NCBI RefSeq assembly: GCF_010093085.1
Contig: NZ_MSRC01000017.1
Span: forward strand, 124,001-188,000
From: Bacillus sp. SKDU12
GTDB taxonomy: Bacteria > Bacillota > Bacilli > Bacillales > Bacillaceae
Length of the DNA stretch: 64,000 bases
Reading direction: 5' to 3'
The position numbers and the translations under genes were made by a program. The notes beneath the pieces are model-generated. The model was not told the origin of the DNA and ran no database searches. It worked only from the letters and a program-made list of their open reading frames with translations. This document shows, one piece after another, positions 56,600 through 64,000 of this stretch (position 1 is its first letter; each line of letters starts with the position of its first letter).

Positions 56600-57562
56600 T
56601 TAAGATTTCCATTGCAGCGTGCCGCCGCCAATACGTTTAACACCGCGAATGGAGCTTAATTCATCCATCAGGCGGAGAAGAGCCTTGTCTTTCTGTTTTG
56701 CTTCAATCATGAAATCAATATTGGTTCCCCATTGCCTGAAGCGTTCCAAGAGCGGCAGCAAAAAATTCGCGTCAACATAATCGGCGTGGCTGCGTATGGC
56801 TTGCTCCGATTTTGGGGAAGACAGGTGCACCTTCGGCGGCAGGCCGATTCGCTCCCATGTGTTGATCATCCGGGGCAGGGCTTCATTTAGGTCTGCGTCA
56901 TCATCTGGATTGGCATAGAAATGATGAAAGTCAAAGACAAATGGCACATTCTCTTTTTCGCAGGCTCGAAGCGTTTCTTCCGTCGTATAGGTTTTATCAT
57001 CGTTTTCAAGTGTCATCCGCTGTTTGATCGCCTGCGGCAGCTGCTTCAAATGTTGATGAAACTGTGCAGTTGCTGTGTCTTTATCTCCGTAAGCGCCGCC
57101 TATATGGATGTTAATAACAGAGCGATCAGCAATGCCCATGGCTTCAAGCATGCGGTAGTGATACGTCATATCGGTTATCGCATTTTTTGTAACAGATTCC
57201 TTTGGGCTTGTGAATAGGGTAAATTGATTTGGGTGAAAGCTTGTTCTCAAATGATGTGTTTTGACAAGCTCTCCAATCTCCTGAAACTCCTTTTGAAACG
57301 GCGTGACAAAGTCCCACATCACATCGGGATGCGTGGCCAATGGCACAATTGAACTGGAAAAACGGTACAAAGGAATGCCATGGCCGATGATATAGTGAAG
57401 GGTTCTCATCGTATTGTGCAAGTTGGCTCTTGTCACAGTCAGCAGTGCTTCTTTTCTTTCATCCTTTGAAAGCTTGGAATAACGCGCGAATGTCAATGTT
57501 TTAGCGGGAGACGCCTCCCAAAGGCTCATCGCGTTTGATACGAACCCGAATCTGAAAATCAT
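56600..57562 (-). CDS. uvsE: UV damage endonuclease UvsE (YwjD)
   Basis: A TIM-barrel endonuclease (320 residues) that nicks DNA 5-prime of UV photoproducts. Family blocks are present: [86 protein letters not shown] and [20 protein letters not shown], which supply histidine and acidic metal ligands. It may be somewhat redundant with nucleotide excision repair in spores. It is translated 12 bp after ywjE. Confidence 0.92.
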   Translation of the reverse strand: MIFRFGFVSNAMSLWEASPAKTLTFARYSKLSKDERKEALLTVTRANLHNTMRTLHYIIGHGIPLYRFSSSIVPLATHPDVMWDFVTPFQKEFQEIGELVKTHHLRTSFHPNQFTLFTSPKESVTKNAITDMTYHYRMLEAMGIADRSVINIHIGGAYGDKDTATAQFHQHLKQLPQAIKQRMTLENDDKTYTTEETLRACEKENVPFVFDFHHFYANPDDDADLNEALPRMINTWERIGLPPKVHLSSPKSEQAIRSHADYVDANFLLPLLERFRQWGTNIDFMIEAKQKDKALLRLMDELSSIRGVKRIGGGTLQWKS

Positions 57563-57574
57563 AGGAATTCTCCT

Positions 57575-58771
57575 TTATAAAAAATAAGATAATGCTCGGC
57601 CAAGCCATTCCGCCGGGCGCTGCCTGAATGTGCGGCTGCTGAAAGCCTTCTTGGTCAGCAGCTCCGACTTTTTCATATCCTCGTTGATTGTGGCGTAGAC
57701 CTCACCTGTAAAAGCTTCGTCATCAATTTCGACATTGACCTCTTCATTTAAAAATAAGCTGCGCTTATCGAAGTTGGCTGTTCCGATGATGCTGAGATGG
57801 TCGTCTATGATGACGGCTTTTGCATGATAAAACCCTTGATAATAGCGATAAATCAGACAGCCGGCATCCAAAAGCTCCGAATAATACGTAAAAGCCGCTT
57901 CTCGTACCAGCGGATGGTCTGATTTCATCGGTACAATGATTCTCACGGAAACGCCGTTTTTTCTCGCATTAAGCAGGGCCTCTCGAAGCGGTCTTGACGG
58001 GATATAATAAGGCGTGCAAATAGTAAGGCGATTCTTGGCCTGCGCGATATTGGCCAAATACATGTTTTCAAGCGAATAGCCGTCAGTCGCATAAATCTTA
58101 TGAGAGATATTCCCCTGCTGGAGCTTTGGACAAACTTTCGACCCCATTTCAATTCCGGTATTTCGCTTTAGGTCAGAAGCAAAAAGCGTTTGAAGGTCAT
58201 GCACGCCTTCTCCCTTCATACGCAGATGATAATCCTCCCAATTGCCGAACTTCGCTTTCTTTCCCAGATATTCCTCAGCGATATTAAACCCGCCGATATA
58301 ACCGATTTTTCCGTCTATCACAGTGATTTTCCGATGATTTCGTTTTTGTATATGAAAAAAGAAAAAAGGGAAGCGGGGCTTGTTTAAAAAATGAACATGA
58401 ACTCCGGCATTTTTCAACGTCTTCAGAGCTGGTTTTTTTATTTTTTGGCTGCCGGACCAATCCAGTAGCAAATAAACAGAGACACCGGAATTCGCTTTTT
58501 CTTTCAGCAATGTAAACATATTGTGGCTGACCTCATCATTTTTCATAATAAAAAACATCATGTGAACAGAAGAAATGGCCTGGCGGATATCTTCCATCAT
58601 CCGTTCCACTAGGTCAGCGCCGCAGTGAATCAACTCGATATCACTCTTCTTTTTTGAAAAGACAGGCTCGTAGGCGTTTTTTTTATAAACAGCATATCCC
58701 ATGAAGATATCAAACAGAATGAAAGCCAATAGGATGATGACAATAATGAGAATGACGAAAAATATCTTCAT
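57575..58771 (-). CDS. ywjE: Cardiolipin synthase homologue YwjE (ClsC)
   Basis: A 398-residue phospholipase-D superfamily protein with one N-terminal membrane helix (MKIFFVILIIVIILLAFILF) and two HKD motifs, RNHRKITVIDGKIGYIGGFN and GFYHAKAVIIDDHLSIIGTA. A minor cardiolipin synthase, forespore-expressed in B. subtilis. The start is ATG 58771, behind AAAGGAG; the frame continues 24 codons upstream with no ribosome site and is not coding. It is read with uvsE. Confidence 0.88.
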   Translation of the reverse strand: MKIFFVILIIVIILLAFILFDIFMGYAVYKKNAYEPVFSKKKSDIELIHCGADLVERMMEDIRQAISSVHMMFFIMKNDEVSHNMFTLLKEKANSGVSVYLLLDWSGSQKIKKPALKTLKNAGVHVHFLNKPRFPFFFFHIQKRNHRKITVIDGKIGYIGGFNIAEEYLGKKAKFGNWEDYHLRMKGEGVHDLQTLFASDLKRNTGIEMGSKVCPKLQQGNISHKIYATDGYSLENMYLANIAQAKNRLTICTPYYIPSRPLREALLNARKNGVSVRIIVPMKSDHPLVREAAFTYYSELLDAGCLIYRYYQGFYHAKAVIIDDHLSIIGTANFDKRSLFLNEEVNVEIDDEAFTGEVYATINEDMKKSELLTKKAFSSRTFRQRPAEWLGRALSYFL

Positions 58772-58828
58772 GCCGGCACTCCTTTCCGTAGTAACGGTAG
58801 TATGCCCGAACCGCAGGAATTTAATTAT

Positions 58829-58846
58829 TGACTGAACACTCATTCA
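58829..58846 (+). promoter_or_regulatory. FadR operator upstream of fadF
   Basis: TGACTGAACACTCATTCA matches the B. subtilis FadR consensus TGAATGAMTANTCATTCA at 16 of 18 positions. It lies 80 bp before fadF and over a TTGACT that may be its -35. Long-chain acyl-CoA would release FadR and derepress fadF-acdA. It also lies 58 bp upstream of ywjE on the other strand. Confidence 0.82.
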
Positions 58847-58925
58847 TTATTTATCATGAAGATAATCTTATATAGATTCGAGGATAGGGAATCATGGTCT
58901 TCATCAGTAAAAAGGGGGGATTGGA

Positions 58926-61043
58926 ATGAGCGGCTTTCTCATTGCGAATGCATTGTTATTTCTTGTTGTAACCGCTTACTCTGTCTATTTGTTTGTCTAC
59001 TTGGTTAAAACAAGGCTGGCTTACATCAGGCTCGGACAGAAAGAACATTTCGATAAACGGGTTAAGGAAAGGCTTCAGGCTATTTGGGTGAATGTATTCG
59101 GACAGAAAAAACTGCTCAAGGACAAGAAAAGCGGAATGATTCACGTCATGTTTTTCTACGGATTTATATTGGTTCAGTTCGGAGCGATCGACTTTATTAT
59201 CAAAGGGCTGGCTCCCGGCCGGAATCTGCCGCTCGGCCCTGGCTATCCCGCCTTCACCTTTATTCAGGAAATCGTTACGTTTCTCATTTTAATCGCTGTG
59301 GGCTGGGCATTTTACAGGCGTTATATCGAAAAGCTCGTCAGGCTGAAACGCGGATTCAAAGCAGGACTGGTCCTCATTTTTATCGGGGGATTAATGCTGA
59401 CGGTGCTGCTTGGGAACGGGATGAATTTGATTTGGCATGGGCACATACTTTCGTGGAACGAACCAATTGCCTCAAGTATCGCGTTTTTGTTTGGCGGAAT
59501 CGGAGAAACAGGCGCCGCGGTGATTTTCTATATCGCATGGTGGGTGCATCTTCTGTTTTTGCTGAGCTTTTTAGTGTACGTGCCTCAATCAAAACACGCC
59601 CATTTAATCGCAGGGCCTGCCAATGTTTTTTTCAATCGAATGGAATCAGCCGGGAAGCTTGAAAAAATTGATTTTACCGACGAAACGAAAGAAAGCTACG
59701 GAGCGGGTAAAATTGAAGATTTCCGGCAGTCTCAACTGCTTGATCTGTACGCATGTGTTGAGTGCGGCCGCTGCACCAATATGTGCCCTGCAACAGGAAC
59801 GGGAAAAATGCTGTCACCGATGGACTTGATTTTGCGCCTCAGAGACCATCTCACCGAAAAAGGCGCCGCCATCACCTCGCGCTCGCCATGGGTCCCCGAG
59901 GCAGCGTTCCGCCATACGAGAGGAAATCAACTGGCGGCGCAGTCAACAGGCAGCGGATCGCAGGAAGCCGCGGCGGCGCTGGATTACAATCCGAGTTTGA
60001 TCGGCGACGTCATTACAGAGGAAGAAATTTGGGCCTGCACCACTTGCCGGAATTGTGAGGACCAATGTCCTGTCATGAACGAGCACGTGGATAAGATCAT
60101 CGACCTCCGCCGCTACCTCGTACTGACAGAAGGAAAAATGGACAGTGATGCACAGCGCGCTATGACCAGCATCGAGCGGCAGGGAAATCCGTGGGGCCTC
60201 AATCGAAAGGAACGTGAAAATTGGCGTGACTCGGCGCCGGATGCTGAGATTCCGACCGTAAAAGAAATGAAAAAAGAAGGGAAAGAATTTGAGTACCTAT
60301 TCTGGGTCGGTTCCATGGGGTCTTATGATAATAGAAGCCAGAAGGTCGTGATTTCCTTTGCTAAGCTGCTCAATCACGCGGGCGTGTCTTTTGCGATCCT
60401 CGGCAATAAAGAAAAAAATTCAGGGGATACGCCGCGCCGCCTTGGAAATGAATTTCTATTCCAAGAGCTGGCTGAAAAGAATATTTCCGAATTTGAAAAA
60501 AATCATATTAAAAAAATCGTTACAATTGATCCGCACGCATACAATTTATTTAAAAACGAGTATTCTGATTTCGGTTTTGAAGGCGAGGTTTATCATCATA
60601 CAGAAGTGCTGGCAGAACTGGTGAAAAACGGGACATTAAAACCGCAGCACCCCCTTGAAGAGACGATTACCTTTCATGATTCCTGCTATTTGGGCCGGTA
60701 CAATGACGTTTATGATCCCCCGAGAGAGATTTTGAACGCCATTCCGGGCGTACGGCTGATTGAAATGGAGAGAAACCGGGAAACCGGCATGTGCTGCGGC
60801 GCCGGCGGGGGATTAATGTGGATGGAAGAAGAAACGGGAAATAGAATAAATGTCGCCAGGACAGAGCAAGCGCTCGCAGTCAACCCATCGGTGATCAGTT
60901 CAGGGTGCCCGTACTGTCTGACGATGCTCGGGGACGGCACGAAGGCGAAAGAAGCCGAAGACCAAGTCAAAACGTATGACGTCGCCGAACTTCTGGCTCA
61001 ATCTGTCTTAGGCGCTGATATGAAAACGGGGGAGAAGCCATGA
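58926..61043 (+). CDS. fadF: Fe-S oxidoreductase FadF (YwjF)
   Basis: A 705-residue membrane protein proposed to pass electrons from acyl-CoA dehydrogenases (via ETF) to the quinone pool. About five N-terminal membrane spans are followed by two 4Fe-4S motifs, [18 protein letters not shown] and [18 protein letters not shown], and two CCG domains, the last with [18 protein letters not shown] and [30 protein letters not shown] precedes ATG 58926. It is FadR-controlled and overlaps acdA by 4 bp. Confidence 0.9.
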   Translation: MSGFLIANALLFLVVTAYSVYLFVYLVKTRLAYIRLGQKEHFDKRVKERLQAIWVNVFGQKKLLKDKKSGMIHVMFFYGFILVQFGAIDFIIKGLAPGRNLPLGPGYPAFTFIQEIVTFLILIAVGWAFYRRYIEKLVRLKRGFKAGLVLIFIGGLMLTVLLGNGMNLIWHGHILSWNEPIASSIAFLFGGIGETGAAVIFYIAWWVHLLFLLSFLVYVPQSKHAHLIAGPANVFFNRMESAGKLEKIDFTDETKESYGAGKIEDFRQSQLLDLYACVECGRCTNMCPATGTGKMLSPMDLILRLRDHLTEKGAAITSRSPWVPEAAFRHTRGNQLAAQSTGSGSQEAAAALDYNPSLIGDVITEEEIWACTTCRNCEDQCPVMNEHVDKIIDLRRYLVLTEGKMDSDAQRAMTSIERQGNPWGLNRKERENWRDSAPDAEIPTVKEMKKEGKEFEYLFWVGSMGSYDNRSQKVVISFAKLLNHAGVSFAILGNKEKNSGDTPRRLGNEFLFQELAEKNISEFEKNHIKKIVTIDPHAYNLFKNEYSDFGFEGEVYHHTEVLAELVKNGTLKPQHPLEETITFHDSCYLGRYNDVYDPPREILNAIPGVRLIEMERNRETGMCCGAGGGLMWMEEETGNRINVARTEQALAVNPSVISSGCPYCLTMLGDGTKAKEAEDQVKTYDVAELLAQSVLGADMKTGEKP

Positions 61044-62179
61044 ATTTTTCATTATCAGAAGAACACGAGATGATAAGAAAATTAGTCCGTGATTTCGCGA
61101 AGCACGAGATAGCTCCGACAGCGGCAGAACGCGACGAGCAGGAGCGCTTCGATCGGAAGCTGTTCCGAGAAATGGCGAATGTGGGGCTGACAGGAATTCC
61201 GTGGCCTGAAGAAAACGGCGGTATCGGAAGTGACTATCTGGCCTACGTCATCGCGGTGGAGGAGCTGTCAAAAGTGTGCGCCTCCACCGGTGTGACGCTC
61301 TCCGCCCATATCTCCCTTTGCAGCTGGCCGCTGTTTGCATTTGGAACGGAAGACCAGAAGACAGAATACTTAACACAGCTGGCCCTCGGAGAAAAAATCG
61401 GCGCTTTCGCCCTAACTGAAGCAGGGGCCGGTTCTGACGCCGGCAGCATGAAAACAACTGCTGAACGAATCGGCGATCACTATGTGCTAAATGGCTCAAA
61501 AGTGTTTATCACAAACGGCGGCGTCGCGGATATTTATATTGTTTTTGCAGTCACCGATCCCGAGAAAAAGAAAAAAGGCATTTCCGCTTTTATTGTAGAA
61601 AAGGATTTTGAAGGATTTTTGGCAGGGAAGAAAGAAAAGAAGCTGGGCATCCGTTCGTCTCCCACAACTGAAGTCATGTTCGAAGATTGTGTAGTACCCG
61701 CAGCAAACCGCCTCGGAGAAGAAGGTGAAGGCTTCAAAATCGCGATGAAGACACTTGACGGAGGAAGAAACGGCATTGCCGCTCAAGCCGTTGGCATTGC
61801 TCAGGGGGCGCTTGATGCGGCGCTTCTATACGCAATAGAGAGAAAGCAATTCGGAAAATCTATTGCCGAGCAGCAGGGCATCGCTTTTAAACTGGCTGAT
61901 ATGGCTACAATGATAGAAGCTGCAAGGCTATTGACCTATCAGGCGGCGTGGCTTGAATCATCGGGTCTTCCATATGGAAAAGCTTCCGCCATGTCCAAAC
62001 TGCTGGCGGGGGATACGGCGATGAAGGTTACGACCGAAGCTGTGCAGATTTTCGGCGGCTACGGCTATACTAAAGAATATCCGGTTGAACGCTATATGCG
62101 TGATGCAAAAATCACGCAAATCTATGAAGGCACGCAAGAAATTCAAAGACTGGTCATCTCCAGAATGCTCGCGGATTGA
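61040..62179 (+). CDS. acdA: Acyl-CoA dehydrogenase AcdA
   Basis: A 379-residue FAD-dependent dehydrogenase for fatty-acid beta-oxidation. Characteristic blocks are [20 protein letters not shown] and [19 protein letters not shown], and the C-terminal signature [20 protein letters not shown] followed by [18 protein letters not shown], with the catalytic glutamate in YEGT. It is translationally coupled to fadF (ATGA overlap). Confidence 0.95.
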   Translation: MNFSLSEEHEMIRKLVRDFAKHEIAPTAAERDEQERFDRKLFREMANVGLTGIPWPEENGGIGSDYLAYVIAVEELSKVCASTGVTLSAHISLCSWPLFAFGTEDQKTEYLTQLALGEKIGAFALTEAGAGSDAGSMKTTAERIGDHYVLNGSKVFITNGGVADIYIVFAVTDPEKKKKGISAFIVEKDFEGFLAGKKEKKLGIRSSPTTEVMFEDCVVPAANRLGEEGEGFKIAMKTLDGGRNGIAAQAVGIAQGALDAALLYAIERKQFGKSIAEQQGIAFKLADMATMIEAARLLTYQAAWLESSGLPYGKASAMSKLLAGDTAMKVTTEAVQIFGGYGYTKEYPVERYMRDAKITQIYEGTQEIQRLVISRMLAD

Positions 62180-62361
62180 CAGAAAACACCTATCAGTCGG
62201 ATCACTCTTGTAAAATTATTTAAATTAACGCTGTTAAGGGTAGCATATTCTGTTTTATTTTGTTTATAATGAGAGGTATGGTTTGTATAAGAACGATACA
62301 AAAATGCTTTCATTATTGATAAAACAGATACATATAAGTAATAGAAAGGGAGTGTCCGACC

Positions 62362-62874
62362 TTGGGTATCAAACAATATTCACAGGAAGAGCTAAAGGAA
62401 ATGGCTTTAGTTGAAATCGCTCACGAATTATTTGAAGAACATAAAAAACCAGTTCCTTTTCAGGAGCTTTTAAATGAAATTGCATCTTTGCTCGGCGTGA
62501 AAAAAGAAGAGCTAGGAGACCGCATCGCTCAATTTTATACAGATTTAAATATTGACGGCCGCTTCTTAGCGCTTTCTGATCAAACGTGGGGGCTTCGCAG
62601 CTGGTATCCGTACGATCAGCTTGACGAAGAAACGCAGCCGACAGTTAAGGCGAAAAAGAAAAAAGCAAAAAAAGCAGTCGAAGAAGATCTTGATCTTGAC
62701 GAGTTTGAAGAGGTCGATGAAGACGATCTTGATCTAGATGAAGTTGAGGAAGAACTCGACATTGACACCGATGATGACTTTGACGATGAAGACGAAGACG
62801 ATGACGGTCTTGAGATCGAAGAGGATATCGTTGATGAAGAAGATGAAGACGAAGAAGATGAGGACCTTAAATAG
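62362..62874 (+). CDS. rpoE: RNA polymerase delta subunit RpoE
   Basis: A 170-residue subunit of Gram-positive RNA polymerase that speeds recycling and increases promoter selectivity. The N-terminal globular domain (about 1-90) contains GRFLALSDQTWGLRSWYPYD. A short lysine-rich tract (KAKKKKAKKA) is followed by an acidic disordered tail of Asp/Glu to the end. The tail is of slightly different length and order to the 168 one I remember (173 residues). The start is TTG 62362 with AAAGGGAGTG upstream. A TATAAT at 62265-62270 is probably its own -10. Confidence 0.95.
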   Translation: MGIKQYSQEELKEMALVEIAHELFEEHKKPVPFQELLNEIASLLGVKKEELGDRIAQFYTDLNIDGRFLALSDQTWGLRSWYPYDQLDEETQPTVKAKKKKAKKAVEEDLDLDEFEEVDEDDLDLDEVEEELDIDTDDDFDDEDEDDDGLEIEEDIVDEEDEDEEDEDLK

Positions 62875-62898
62875 TAAAACGCCCTCATCAAAACGATC

Positions 62899-63002
62899 TT
62901 GACTTTCATAGTCGAACTATGTAGTATGTATTTTGGGCTCTTCAAAAACGAAGAGAGAACATAGTGCGTTATGCTCCCTTTCAAGAAATTGAAAGGGAGC
63001 TT
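62899..63002 (+). promoter_or_regulatory. pyrG promoter and reiterative-transcription attenuator
   Basis: TTGACT (62899-62904), 17 bp, TAGTAT (62922-62927) and an initially transcribed GGGCTC at 62935-62940. A terminator stem GCTCCCTTTC (62973-62982) with GAAAGGGAGC (62991-63000) and a T-rich tail follows. Known mechanism in B. subtilis: when CTP is low, polymerase stutters at GGG, adding extra G residues that pair with the C/U-rich strand of the stem and prevent termination. All sequence requirements are present: GGGC start, and the CTCCCTTTC strand able to pair with poly-G. Confidence 0.88.
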
Positions 63003-63087
63003 TCTTATTTTCACCCCTCATTTTTTCTTATAAATCATTTAAAAGGCTAAATGATTTTCTATAAAACAGTACATTTTAAGCATGTAG

Positions 63088-64000
<913 letters not shown>

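Noticed and set aside
62616..63014. A 132-residue polyserine-rich ORF on the minus strand
   Set aside because: It is the mirror of the Asp/Glu-rich tail of rpoE (GAT/GAA codons read backwards give serine-rich sequence) and runs through the pyrG leader.

Overview
The window is a contiguous piece of a Bacillus subtilis-group chromosome. Gene content, gene order and protein sequence follow the B. subtilis 168 stretch that runs from the sac genes past thiD, ung, gerQ, spsA-L, ywfA, pta, lipL, rsfA, thrZ, pbpG, speEB, rapF, argS, narK-fnr, narGHJI, uvsE, fadF-acdA and rpoE to pyrG. Many proteins match my memory of the 168 versions at well above 90 percent, but there are enough differences, losses and gains to say it is not strain 168. 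It is a close relative or divergent strain. All comparisons with 168 are from memory, with no alignment run. No rRNA, tRNA, CRISPR array, insertion sequence or prophage is visible.

Layout. 1-1.6 kb: the ruins of a sucrose-utilisation locus (sacT pseudogene; intact sacPA promoter, CcpA site and antiterminator leader; no sacP; a fragment of sacA), then ywdA. 1.6-10 kb: thiD, a PadR regulator with two membrane proteins, a glycosyltransferase, ung, an aldehyde dehydrogenase, a purine-type permease and the spore coat gene gerQ. 10.2-19.9 kb: the sps spore-polysaccharide operon, which encodes a nonulosonate (legionaminate-like) branch (spsC-G) and a dTDP-rhamnose branch (spsI-L). Here spsF has lost about two thirds of its length in frame. 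20-30 kb: ywfA, hemQ, pta, cysL, lipL, ywfM, rsfA, a DUF1450 protein, ywfO and ywgA. The bslB-rocGABC block and the bacilysin operon that flank ywfA in 168 are absent. 30-33 kb: thrZ behind three tandem threonine T-box attenuators, two of them near-identical 253-bp copies. 33-41 kb: ywhA-ywhD, an orphan 144-residue gene, pbpG, speE-speB and a RapF/PhrF-type quorum-sensing pair whose C-terminal half and signal peptide both differ from 168. The subtilosin (sbo-alb) cluster is absent next to it.

41-54 kb: argS and the anaerobic nitrate respiration island: narK-fnr, ywiC, arfM and narGHJI. Three Fnr boxes (upstream of narK, arfM and narG) sit at exactly the same distance from their -10 elements. 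54-59 kb: a YitT-type membrane protein, cardiolipin synthases ywiE and ywjE, the stress protein ywjC behind a sigma-B promoter, and UV endonuclease uvsE. 59-64 kb: fadF-acdA (fatty-acid oxidation) under a FadR operator, rpoE (RNA polymerase delta), and pyrG with its reiterative-transcription attenuator. pyrG runs off the right edge.

I found no clearly new multi-gene system. The most informative signals are evolutionary: an orphaned riboregulator left after loss of its operon, an in-frame gutting of spsF, absence of several secondary-metabolism and catabolic blocks at otherwise syntenic positions, a switched Rap/Phr specificity, and two accessory genes (an orphan at 35.1 kb and a YitT protein at 53.8 kb) set between terminators.
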